The notes beneath the pieces are model-generated. The model had not been told where the DNA came from, ran no database searches, and worked only from the letters and a program-made list of their open reading frames with translations. A stretch of DNA of 64,000 nt from Verrucomicrobiota bacterium (GTDB lineage Bacteria > Verrucomicrobiota > Verrucomicrobiia > Opitutales > Puniceicoccaceae). The position numbers and the translations under genes were made by a program. The stretch spans positions 1-64,000 of the forward strand of contig JBCDMB010000008.1 in assembly GCA_038744685.1 (NCBI GenBank). Reading direction: 5' to 3'. Of the stretch, positions 55,898 through 64,000 are shown piece by piece. Position 1 is the first letter of the stretch, and the number at the start of each line of letters is the position of its first letter.

Positions 55898-57966
55898 TCG
55901 TTTGAAGTGTTGTATCCATGATTTCGGCTCTTTCGCAATGCTTGCAATGGCAATTCGAGAGAAATCGTAGTCCCTTTACCAGTGGCGGATTCCAAGTTTA
56001 ACGAACCGCCCAACTCCCTCGCCCTCTTTCGAAGACTCTCCAACCCCCAACCCTGTTCAACTCGAGATTCTTTAAATCCTACCCCGTTATCCAGAACCGT
56101 AAGACTGAAGTTTCCAGAGGACGCATGAATTTTGAGCCACACCTTTTCGGCTTTCGAATGTCTCGCACAGTTGTGAATCACTTCCTTGAAAAACATGATC
56201 AAGTGACGCTTTGCCCTGAGTGACAGGACCATACGGGGATAAAGGATTTTTGTATCCACCGACAACTCAACAGCGGACAAAACCTTTCGCGCCCGATCCA
56301 CCAGCTTATCAATGAGGTCATCCAAATAGAGAGTGGATTGGTCGGTCACCCAGATCACGTCACGTAGCGAGACCACAGCCTCTCGGGAGAGCAGCAATAG
56401 ATCCATTAATTCCTCCCGTAAACTTGGATCCTTGATATCCGACTCTAAACGTTCCGCGGTAAGCGATATGCTGCCAAGGTTACTGCCGACCTCGTCGTGT
56501 AGGTCGCGTGCGATTCTCAAACGAAGTCTCTTGATCTCTTTTCTTCGGATATGGATCTGCCAAAAAATGAGGAAACAAACCACTAATACCAGTAGCAGAA
56601 CGGCAACCAAAATCGTCGAACGCCAGAAAAACGCCCAACGCCCTTCCAGTTCATTTTGCTCAGCCTGCAATCTAGACAGATTTGCTTCAATCGGTTTTGC
56701 AGCCGCTAAACCTCTCAACCAGTTCTCCGTCAACATGACCGGAACGCCACCTACGAGCTCATCGGCTAACCGCTCAACATTTTCGGCTATGGGCTCACCG
56801 TCTAAAGTCACCTTCACATCGCCTTCCGCGGAATCACGATTGCCGCGGCGCTCAACGACGATTTCGCCAAGAGCGAAGTAAGACTGGCCCTGATACACCG
56901 GGAAGTCCGAAAAAGTGACACGCAACCACCTTCCAGTTAACCCTCGCCACGGTAAGCGCATCAAATTGTCTCCAGGATTAATGTAGTCACGTTTCGCCAA
57001 CAACTGAGAAACCCGACCATAACCTCCCTGACCGTCGTCTTCCACAATCTCCACCCCTACCCGCCTGGGGAACCCAAATCCCGGCACCGTCACTCCCGAG
57101 GAAAACTGCGCGGGATATAAATGTATCCATCCATCTCTGACGTTTTCCTGAAAATCCAGCTCGACCACAATCTCGTGGTTCTCTTCCGGATTTTCCAATC
57201 GCAAAACAAAATCGTCTTGAATCGAAGTTCTGCTGGCTAGTGGTGGACCCAAGGCAGACCGCCCTTCTCTCAAGTAGTTGATACTCCAGTAGGGAAATGC
57301 CTCGAAACTGGACGAAGCCTCTATGTCCGTAATTATTTGAACCTCCCCCTTTCGAATACAGAGAATTCTCGCGAGCGCAAAGAACTCGATATCGTTTTCA
57401 CGTTGCCCACGAAAGACTTCCAAGCGCAGTCGCTTACTCACCAGCTCCGGTATATCGAAATACACAGGGCGTATACCAGGATTCGGAAAATCTTCCTTGC
57501 TCCAGTCGACTAGAATTTTTTCTTTTCCGTTGACCAAAATCTCGATCAACCGGAAACGACGCGGAAACCCGTAGCTCTGCGAAATATCGCCACGACGATC
57601 TACAGACGGGACCATAACAAAATTTAGGCTCCCTCCAACAGCGCCAGTCTCCATCTCGATGACCCAGCGAGGCTCCTCCGGTGCTTCTTCAAGAGCGGGA
57701 AGGTAATCGCTGTGGTATCCATAGGCGTCATATTGAGTGGCGTTCTTCAAGTCTGGCAAAGAAGACAAGACACTCTCTGCCACCTCTATCTCAGCGTTGA
57801 TTCCGTTCAATCGCTCGGGTATTGAAAAAATCCAGGGTCTGGAAGCGTCCGAAGCTTCGTCCAGTTCATCTGGAGACAAAGGGTCAGAATAGTTGTTGAA
57901 GGCATAGCTCGTCACACCTGTGGAGATACTGAGCAAAACAACCAACCGGATAAGGGGAAAGAGCAT
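55894..57966 (-). CDS. Membrane sensor histidine kinase with duplicated discoidin-like sensor modules
   Basis: About 690 aa from ATG at 57966 (TTG at 57996 is possible). A signal peptide lies at the N-terminus. The periplasmic region has two similar beta-sandwich units: the first contains SYGFPRRFRLIEI and FFALARILCI (about 130-205), the second FGFPRRVGVEIV and YFALGEIVV (about 298-371), like F5/8 type C domains. A transmembrane helix lies at about 449-470. The HisKA_3 box is RIARDLHDEVGSNLGS (H at about 490), and the ATPase ends VLDNGVGFKES...GWGLESLRKRARELGG. It pairs with the response regulator 55262. Sensing of a glycan or glycoconjugate is inferred. Confidence 0.92.
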   Translation of the reverse strand: MLFPLIRLVVLLSISTGVTSYAFNNYSDPLSPDELDEASDASRPWIFSIPERLNGINAEIEVAESVLSSLPDLKNATQYDAYGYHSDYLPALEEAPEEPRWVIEMETGAVGGSLNFVMVPSVDRRGDISQSYGFPRRFRLIEILVNGKEKILVDWSKEDFPNPGIRPVYFDIPELVSKRLRLEVFRGQRENDIEFFALARILCIRKGEVQIITDIEASSSFEAFPYWSINYLREGRSALGPPLASRTSIQDDFVLRLENPEENHEIVVELDFQENVRDGWIHLYPAQFSSGVTVPGFGFPRRVGVEIVEDDGQGGYGRVSQLLAKRDYINPGDNLMRLPWRGLTGRWLRVTFSDFPVYQGQSYFALGEIVVERRGNRDSAEGDVKVTLDGEPIAENVERLADELVGGVPVMLTENWLRGLAAAKPIEANLSRLQAEQNELEGRWAFFWRSTILVAVLLLVLVVCFLIFWQIHIRRKEIKRLRLRIARDLHDEVGSNLGSISLTAERLESDIKDPSLREELMDLLLLSREAVVSLRDVIWVTDQSTLYLDDLIDKLVDRARKVLSAVELSVDTKILYPRMVLSLRAKRHLIMFFKEVIHNCARHSKAEKVWLKIHASSGNFSLTVLDNGVGFKESRVEQGWGLESLRKRARELGGSLNLESATGKGTTISLELPLQALRKSRNHGYNTSNE

Positions 57967-58207
57967 CGCGCAAAAAGGTTCAGAAATGAGAATCAAAAAC
58001 CAAGGATATTACAGGAATCTACAGGCCTTCGCCGATGGCAACATCCTCAAACACCAACGACCTATCCACATACATAGTCGAAATGGGTTTGTGATCATGG
58101 TTAACTTCCGGAGTGGTCAATTTCGCTGGAGCGTCGCCGTCAGTGTCTACGTCACAAACCTCCACATTGCAATACTGCCGCTCCACTTCAATTCCACGCT
58201 ACTTCCC

Positions 58208-60997
58208 GTGAACAAACTCTGCATCTGTCTCCTGGTAATCTTCTCCGTAGGTGAAGCGGGCGAGCCAGCAATTCGCGCTTTCGATACAGGCTACACGGTG
58301 ATGAAAGTTCGAAGTGGTTCCAGCCACGGCACCCCTTTTATCGTTGGCAGCACGTATGAAGGCACAATTCTCGGAATGAGGTTTGACGGATCGATCGCGT
58401 GGACGAATCCCCTTTCCGGATACATGAACCATGACCTCTGGTGCGGCGACCTGGACGGGGACGGGATCGATGAAATTCTCGCCGCCAATGCCGATGGCTC
58501 AATCTATTGTTTGAACGTAACCGGCGACCTCCTCTGGAGCTTCAAGAAAAACGATGTCCCGATGAACGCAGTTTGCATCATTAGAGACGGAGACCGCTCG
58601 TTCATTGCCTGTGGAGGATACGATCTATGGCTGTACTATCTCGATTCGAATGGAGAATTGTTAGAGAGCATTCATTCTGAAACATATTCGAAGGAAGTAC
58701 CTTGGGGGCGGGGAGGCGACGTTGAACCTCCCCAAATCGATGCGCACACGATTAACTTCCTAAGGCCTTTGAAAAGGAGCGATGGGACCGAAGTTCTCGT
58801 TATGGATGGAATCATGAACTCTCATGCTGGAACCGGAACGATTTACCTCTTTGAGCCACTCTCAACAGAACCTTTCGCGAGCCTCAAATCAAAACTCGTA
58901 AAGCCCATAGGACATCTTTCGGTGGCCGACAGCGATGGCGACGGTAATGGAGAGATCTTCCTCGGCACCAGCAATATGATCATGGATTCTGGTATCGAAC
59001 ACATCCATCCCTTCGATGAGACCAGTATGCTTTACGATGGAGAGATTCTGCGTCACGAAATTGACAATTTCGGCTACCGAGTCTGGCAAACCGTTTTTAT
59101 CGGAGGCAGCGACGGACAAACCCTCACCTTGGTTGGGTCTTCAATTGTTCTTCACGACCGAGAGATGAATCCTTCGACTGTAGAAGTCCTCGAAGGGACT
59201 TATTCATTCAACGACATTTGGCACGTTCCCAATAGTGACCTTCTCCTTCTCGCCAGCGTCCAGAGTGGTGGCAGCTGTATCTACATAATAGATACAACAA
59301 ACAAAAGCTGGAAGGAAGAATACGAGAGAATTGACCCCCCCGGAAAGATCGCACGAATCAAGAATAACACGGACATCTTGCGTAACCAGCTCAAGAATTT
59401 CACCGCTCCCGCCACTGAAAGAAATCCTCTGCCTGTTCACATCGGGCTCAATCGCACTGCGTTTGAAACAAATCAAGAGCTACTCGGAGAGATCGCCGAG
59501 CACTCGGATTCGCCCACATTTCACCTTAACTACTGGGAACTACGACCGGAAAAATGGGATCGGTCCTCCATTGAGTCCGAAAAATATCGAGAGCGACGAG
59601 ACGCCCGTAGATCCTACGTGAAAACTCAAGACGAAATCCTTGACGGAATTCGAGAGCAATACGAGGGATTCGAAGGAATCAGTTACTGGGGCGGGCATGG
59701 AAACGACCCATTCTTCTTCAGCATGGATACCCGCAGGAAGATGATCGACGCAGCCGAAGGTAAGAGAACCGCAATCGTTTTTCCAGAGCTTGAAGATCGA
59801 AGTGAGGAAGCACACGTGGTGGTAGACGAGCTGCTCCTTCCGCTTGCCAAGTATGCAGAGGGAAAAGATGTATCCATCTACATCCGAACAAAGAACATCT
59901 TTTGGTTCGGCAACGTCTACGAGGAATACTGGGAACCTTTCATCTCAGGTGAGTTTGCTGACGTTTTCGTGCCGCTCATGGAAGAGACTTCCGCGAAAAC
60001 CATGGATATCTCTGTCGCGGCCGAGTTAGGTATCTGGGCGAGCGGAGTGACCAATCGCCTTGGCACAAGAACCGCCTGGGATAACCCATCCTTCGACCGC
60101 ACCCGCCAATTCTCTCATCAGCGTCTCGCCAATCATTTTCTGCGCAACAACGTCTACTCAGTTGCCTCCGGTGCTACAGAACTGAATACCTCCGAAAACG
60201 AATACACGAGTCTTCTCTGGGAACTGATCGCGAAAGGGGCCCTCTACGTACCCAAACGCGATGAAATCGTCAGCTTTTCGCCCGTTCACCTTAGTGTCTC
60301 TCAACCAAACGAAGAGTTTCTAGAGGAAGGAGCGAACTTCAAGTGGACGACATTCTACGATCCAGAAAAGAATAAGGACAACCCGATGGTCTTTGGGCGT
60401 ATGAATGGAACGTGGCCCGGTGCCGCCAACACACCATGGGATTTCTCGACCTATGCAGCAGGGGTCAAAGACCGGCGCCAGAATTTTCTGCCTCCTTATG
60501 AGAATGGAGTTGTCTTGATTACACCACCCCAGAACGGACCGCTTGCCGAATCGGATGCCCCTCGCGGGAAGCTCACCGACCACATTCATCCCCTCTATCA
60601 GGACATTATGGTCGAGTACTATACCAACGGTAAGGACTACCTCTCTCCGGACGGACTGGAGACTTTTTCAGCGAACGGGCGAGTTTACGAAAGCATCCGC
60701 GATGAAATTGAGGAACGTAGTCAACTCCTCCCGTTAACGGTCAGTGGGGAGGTCGCCTGGGTCACGGCCCAGTCCTCTCCTAACCACCTCCGGCTCACTC
60801 TTATCGACAGTGGCTACCTCAATCCGGACGAACGCATTGCTGAAGTACAGTTTCATACCATCAATCCGGTCGCAATTCGCGACGTAATCAGTGGAGAGAG
60901 ATTCCCTCTGAGCGATAGTAACCGTGCCTTTATCGACATCCCAATTGGGCTCTTTCGTTTCATAGAAATCGAGTTCGAAGGAGACCTCAGCTCTTAA
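58208..60997 (+). CDS. Secreted FG-GAP propeller protein, lambda-carrageenase-like (GH150) candidate
   Basis: A 929-aa protein. The start is set at GTG 58208 (NKLCICLLVIFSVGEAG is a signal peptide); the open frame upstream to 57920 overlaps the divergent kinase gene and is not credible. The N-terminal half is a beta-propeller with calcium-type motifs DLDGDGIDEI (about 81-90) and DSDGDGNGEI (about 241-250). The C-terminal half (about 400-929) has SYWGGHGNDPFFFSM and IHPLYQDIMVEYYTNGKDYLSPDG. Size and propeller-first layout match lambda-carrageenase CglA (942 aa), and sulfatases are close. The match is from memory of the family's layout, so GH150 is a hypothesis. Confidence 0.55.
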   Translation: MNKLCICLLVIFSVGEAGEPAIRAFDTGYTVMKVRSGSSHGTPFIVGSTYEGTILGMRFDGSIAWTNPLSGYMNHDLWCGDLDGDGIDEILAANADGSIYCLNVTGDLLWSFKKNDVPMNAVCIIRDGDRSFIACGGYDLWLYYLDSNGELLESIHSETYSKEVPWGRGGDVEPPQIDAHTINFLRPLKRSDGTEVLVMDGIMNSHAGTGTIYLFEPLSTEPFASLKSKLVKPIGHLSVADSDGDGNGEIFLGTSNMIMDSGIEHIHPFDETSMLYDGEILRHEIDNFGYRVWQTVFIGGSDGQTLTLVGSSIVLHDREMNPSTVEVLEGTYSFNDIWHVPNSDLLLLASVQSGGSCIYIIDTTNKSWKEEYERIDPPGKIARIKNNTDILRNQLKNFTAPATERNPLPVHIGLNRTAFETNQELLGEIAEHSDSPTFHLNYWELRPEKWDRSSIESEKYRERRDARRSYVKTQDEILDGIREQYEGFEGISYWGGHGNDPFFFSMDTRRKMIDAAEGKRTAIVFPELEDRSEEAHVVVDELLLPLAKYAEGKDVSIYIRTKNIFWFGNVYEEYWEPFISGEFADVFVPLMEETSAKTMDISVAAELGIWASGVTNRLGTRTAWDNPSFDRTRQFSHQRLANHFLRNNVYSVASGATELNTSENEYTSLLWELIAKGALYVPKRDEIVSFSPVHLSVSQPNEEFLEEGANFKWTTFYDPEKNKDNPMVFGRMNGTWPGAANTPWDFSTYAAGVKDRRQNFLPPYENGVVLITPPQNGPLAESDAPRGKLTDHIHPLYQDIMVEYYTNGKDYLSPDGLETFSANGRVYESIRDEIEERSQLLPLTVSGEVAWVTAQSSPNHLRLTLIDSGYLNPDERIAEVQFHTINPVAIRDVISGERFPLSDSNRAFIDIPIGLFRFIEIEFEGDLSS

Positions 60998-61015
60998 AAC
61001 AAAGAAAACTGCTCC

Positions 61016-62353
61016 GTGCAAGAGAGTGTCTTTTTCCGGCTTTTTATAGTCTTTCTCATAACCTGCCTCACCGCTCAGGCAAAGCATCGAGAGTCCACCT
61101 ACCAGCCCCCTGATGGGTTGGTTTACGGAGCAGCATTCAAGGATCTTTTCTTGCCCGTTCCGCTCCTCGGTAAACTACGATCGGATACCTGGGGTGCGGA
61201 AAACGTGATCCCGCGCGACATCAAGAACGGGATTGAAGATCCAGCCTATTCCTACTGGGGAGGAAATATGATCGAGGGAGAGGACGGAAAACAGCATCTA
61301 TTCGTATGCCGCTGGTCGTCGAACGAGAGGCGCGGAGATAAGAGCGGTCATCGACTTTGGCCGCGCTCAGAGGTGGTGCATGCTATTAGCGAGAATCCGC
61401 TGGGACCCTTCGAGGTCATCGGAGTCATTGGAAAGGGGCACAATCCCGAGATCTACAAAACCAAGGACGGCACCTACTTTATTGGGATCATCGGCAAGGC
61501 CTACCGCTCACAATCCCTTGATGGACCATGGGAACTAATCGACGCGACTTTAAACTCTGAAATGGATTACGTGAACATTTCAAACAAGAGCTACGTGCCC
61601 CGTGAGGACGGGAGCGTTCTCATGATCAACAAGCAAGGGCACATCTGGATTAGCGATCGCGGGGACGAGAACTTTCGTCAAGTCACTACTGAGAGGGTCT
61701 ATCCCAGCATAGCGGGTGCAAAGTTGGAGGATCCGGTCATTTGGCGGGACGAGGTCCAGTATCATCTGATCGTGAATGATTGGCTTGGTCGAACCGCCTT
61801 CTACATGCGCTCTCCCGACGGCATACGTTGGAAATGGGCTCCTGGCATCGCCTACGACCCGCAGATCATGCGTTACGAAGACGGGACACCGGAAAATTGG
61901 TACAAATTCGAACGCCCGAAAGTGGTGCAGGATCCGTATGGGCGTGCGACTCACATGAATTTCGCAGTAATTGATGTGGTCAAAGACAACGACTTAGCCG
62001 GAGACAACCACAGCTCAAAAAACGTAGTCATCCCTCTCACTATACCGTGTCGCCTTGAAATTATAAACAGCGGCAAAATCTCTACTACCACCGAAGAGAT
62101 CCATCTAAGGATTCTCGCAGAAGATGGCTTTGATCCAACAAAGGACGTTGACCTGCAGAGTCTCCGTTTTGGCGCATCCGAAGAAGTCGACTTCGGGAGA
62201 GGAAGTTCGGCTCTGCGAAGCGAGGAATCCGGAGGTGATCTCGTAGTCGTTTTTGGCGGTGCTAGAACCGGTCTTTCCGATGAGAATTTTGCGGCCAAGT
62301 TACTTGGCCAAACCTCGGAGGGTGACCTTCTGTTTGGTTACGCCAAGATATAA
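61016..62353 (+). CDS. Five-bladed beta-propeller glycosidase, GH43/GH117-like
   Basis: A 445-aa secreted protein. The start is GTG at 61016; residues 1-22 are a signal peptide (FFRLFIVFLITCLTAQA). Propeller blades with acidic residues in the GH43/GH117 manner are seen: IEDPAYSYWGGNMIEGEDGKQHLFVCRWSS, GHNPEIYKTKDGTYFIGIIG and GAKLEDPVIWRDEVQYHLIVNDW. SEVVHAISENPLGPF is typical. About 345-445 is a C-terminal beta-sandwich. It begins 18 bases after the preceding gene in the same direction, so it is probably co-transcribed with it. Exo-removal of a 3,6-anhydro-galactose or related end group is an inference. Confidence 0.7.
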   Translation: MQESVFFRLFIVFLITCLTAQAKHRESTYQPPDGLVYGAAFKDLFLPVPLLGKLRSDTWGAENVIPRDIKNGIEDPAYSYWGGNMIEGEDGKQHLFVCRWSSNERRGDKSGHRLWPRSEVVHAISENPLGPFEVIGVIGKGHNPEIYKTKDGTYFIGIIGKAYRSQSLDGPWELIDATLNSEMDYVNISNKSYVPREDGSVLMINKQGHIWISDRGDENFRQVTTERVYPSIAGAKLEDPVIWRDEVQYHLIVNDWLGRTAFYMRSPDGIRWKWAPGIAYDPQIMRYEDGTPENWYKFERPKVVQDPYGRATHMNFAVIDVVKDNDLAGDNHSSKNVVIPLTIPCRLEIINSGKISTTTEEIHLRILAEDGFDPTKDVDLQSLRFGASEEVDFGRGSSALRSEESGGDLVVVFGGARTGLSDENFAAKLLGQTSEGDLLFGYAKI

Positions 62354-62385
62354 CCACCACTTCTTTGAAGTCGTAAATGCAATCA

Positions 62386-64000
62386 ATGATGATTGGGAAA
62401 ACTCTTTTACTTCTTCTGAGTTCTGGCATCACGGGCTCACTACTCATGTCCAAAAACCTCGAGGACATGCCTGAGGTTACCTTTCACTGGCCCGGGACTA
62501 AAGTCATCGACGAGGATTGGCTCTACCTTGAACGCGATACAGTTGAACTTCCGTTGGACCCAGACTTTTCCTACAAAGAAATCACCCTACCCCACACCTG
62601 GAACGCCGAGGATGTTCTCGAGGTCGCCGATTACCGCAGAGGGTCTTCGTGGTATCGCAAGAACCTTTTCATCGGCGAGGGCGATCTCGACGAGCGGATC
62701 TACCTTCGCTTCGGAGCGGCCGGGCAAGACGCGAAGGTCTTTCTCAATGGCGTCGAAATCGGCGACCACGTCGGCGGTTACAGTGCCTTTACCTGTGAAC
62801 TGACTGATGGGCTTGTGCCCGGTAAAAACCGGATCGATGTATGGGTCTCCAACGCACAAGACCGAACCACCATCCCGAAAAGCGGCGACTTCAATTTCTA
62901 TGGCGGCCTTTACCGTTCTGTCCAGCTACTGACCGCACCGGAAGTCTCCATCCGCCGCGACTGGCTCGGCGGTCCCGGCTACCGCGTCTGGAGCGAGAAC
63001 GTCAGCGACACCCTCTCCGACCTCAGGCTGACCGCCCACGTCGACAACGGCTCCGACGCCCGGCGATCCATTCGCCTCGAAGCGACCCTCTCGAATCCGG
63101 AAGACGGTTCGATCGTCTCGACCGGCGAAATCTCGTTGGACCTCGGAACCGGGGAAGCCACCGCAGCCGAAGTTCCAATGTCTGATGTCGCCAGTCCGCG
63201 CCTCTGGAGCCCAGAGGATCCTTTTCTCTATGACGTCTCGCTGAAACTTTTCGTCGACGGAAAATTCGTCGAAGAGTGCGACTTCACCCACGGCTTCCGC
63301 TGGTTCCAGTTCAACCCCGACAAGGGCTTCTTCCTCAACGGAAAGCCCTACCCGCTCAAAGGCGTCAACCGCCACCAGGACTTCGAAGGTATTGGCAGCG
63401 CCCTCTCCCCACGTCAGCACTACGAGGATCTCAAGCTGATTAAGGACGTCGGTGCCAACTGGCTTCGCCTCGCCCACTACCAGCAGGACGACTACGTTCT
63501 CCAACTCTGCGACAGGATGGGTTTGCTCGTCTGGGAGGAAATTCCCTACGTCAACGGCGGCCGTCCCGACCTAATCTGGGAAAACGCTCACTCCATGCTC
63601 CTCGAAATGATTGAACAGCACTTCAACCATCCCTCGGTCATCATCTGGGGATTGAGTAACGAAGTGTGGATCGACGACCGGGGTGACGGTTACGCAAACA
63701 TTTACGACTTGATCGAAAGCCTCCAAGACCTCGTTCATGCCGAAGACACGGTGCGCAAAGCGGGCTTCGTCACCAACAAAGACAAAGCAGCCCGCTACAA
63801 GATCGCCGATCTCATCGATGTTATTGGTTATAACCTCTATTTCGGTTGGTATGGCTCGACCGTCCACGAATCCTTCACCGAGGGCGTCACCCGCTTGCGG
63901 GACATCAGCCCGCAGACCCCCATCATCATTACCGAATACGGCGCGGGATCGGACCTGAGTATTCATACCGAGTCCCCCGGCAAGCAGGACTTCAGCACCC
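62386..64000 (+). CDS. Glycoside hydrolase family 2, 3' end outside the window
   Basis: From ATG at 62386 (a second ATG follows at 62389) the frame stays open for 538 codons to the window end. A signal-like start (KTLLLLLSSGITGSLLMS) is followed by a sugar-binding domain (about 35-170, RGSSWYRKNLF), an immunoglobulin-like domain (about 190-310) and a TIM barrel. The barrel shows KGVNRHQDFEGIGSALS, acid/base E426 in GLSNEVW and the nucleophile E517 in IITEYGAG. The gene has noticeably more G+C-ending codons than its neighbours. It lies 32 bases after the GH43/GH117-like gene and continues that plus-strand operon. Beta-galactosidase or beta-glucuronidase activity is expected for GH2. Confidence 0.9.
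   Translation, partial: MMIGKTLLLLLSSGITGSLLMSKNLEDMPEVTFHWPGTKVIDEDWLYLERDTVELPLDPDFSYKEITLPHTWNAEDVLEVADYRRGSSWYRKNLFIGEGDLDERIYLRFGAAGQDAKVFLNGVEIGDHVGGYSAFTCELTDGLVPGKNRIDVWVSNAQDRTTIPKSGDFNFYGGLYRSVQLLTAPEVSIRRDWLGGPGYRVWSENVSDTLSDLRLTAHVDNGSDARRSIRLEATLSNPEDGSIVSTGEISLDLGTGEATAAEVPMSDVASPRLWSPEDPFLYDVSLKLFVDGKFVEECDFTHGFRWFQFNPDKGFFLNGKPYPLKGVNRHQDFEGIGSALSPRQHYEDLKLIKDVGANWLRLAHYQQDDYVLQLCDRMGLLVWEEIPYVNGGRPDLIWENAHSMLLEMIEQHFNHPSVIIWGLSNEVWIDDRGDGYANIYDLIESLQDLVHAEDTVRKAGFVTNKDKAARYKIADLIDVIGYNLYFGWYGSTVHESFTEGVTRLRDISPQTPIIITEYGAGSDLSIHTESPGKQDFST

Noticed and set aside
57920-58207. Upstream extension of the FG-GAP propeller gene
   Set aside because: It overlaps the divergent kinase gene start, and a signal peptide begins only at GTG 58208.

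Overview
The window looks like chromosome from a polysaccharide-degrading, probably marine, member of the Verrucomicrobiota (Opitutales/Puniceicoccaceae-like). The reasons are four secreted family-S1 sulfatases, secreted GH16, GH2 and GH105 enzymes, a very long pilin-like protein of the Verru_Chthon cassette type, a pseudopilin with an H-X9-DG-like C-terminus, Tat-exported Gfo/Idh/MocA oxidoreductase, and many palindromic intergenic repeats. The lineage is an inference from gene content; no rRNA gene is present.

Layout. 0.3-13.6 kb: two sulfatases, a lactonase, a pseudopilin, a HEAT-repeat protein, a Gfo/Idh/MocA oxidoreductase, an ApbE flavin transferase, an ABC exporter and a membrane protein that may be the ApbE client. 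13.8-23.0 kb: a probable minus-strand operon running GH16 - SDR - hybrid-free sensor kinase - LuxR-type regulator - giant FAD oxidoreductase - sulfatase. 23.4-28.7 kb: an A+T-rich accessory island bounded by a truncated and a complete tRNA-Arg(CCU) gene; it carries a two-gene nuclease cassette (a PD-(D/E)XK-like/PIN fusion followed by an Mrr-like nuclease), small unknown genes and REPIN-like repeats. 28.8-30.0 kb: an ISL3-type transposase directly behind the tRNA. 30.1-37.1 kb: an acyl-CoA ligase, an AraC regulator and a plus-strand sugar cluster (aldo/keto reductase, Zn dehydrogenase, tagaturonate epimerase, tandem rhamnose mutarotase). 37.5-45.8 kb: a uronate locus in which a minus-strand KduI + TRAP transporter arm is divergent from an IclR regulator + GH105 + BNR-propeller lyase candidate + DUF4861 arm. 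46.0-50.4 kb: the Verru_Chthon A-like protein with a translationally coupled partner. 50.6-64.0 kb: sulfatase, GH2, a second two-component pair whose sensor has duplicated discoidin-like modules, a lambda-carrageenase-like propeller protein, a GH43/GH117-like propeller enzyme and a partial GH2.

How it fits together. Secreted sulfatases desulfate an algal polymer; GH16, GH2, GH105 and the propeller enzymes cut it; the TRAP system imports acidic monomers or dimers; KduI and the tagaturonate epimerase feed uronates into central metabolism, and the mutarotase and aldo/keto reductase point to a deoxyhexose such as L-rhamnose or L-fucose. Together the 32-46 kb genes fit a sulfated uronate/rhamnose polymer (ulvan-like), while the GH16 and the 58-62 kb genes fit sulfated galactans. 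Substrates are inferences.

The best candidate for an undescribed system is the tRNA-Arg island with its double-nuclease operon at 23.7-26.8 kb, which looks like a defence cassette.
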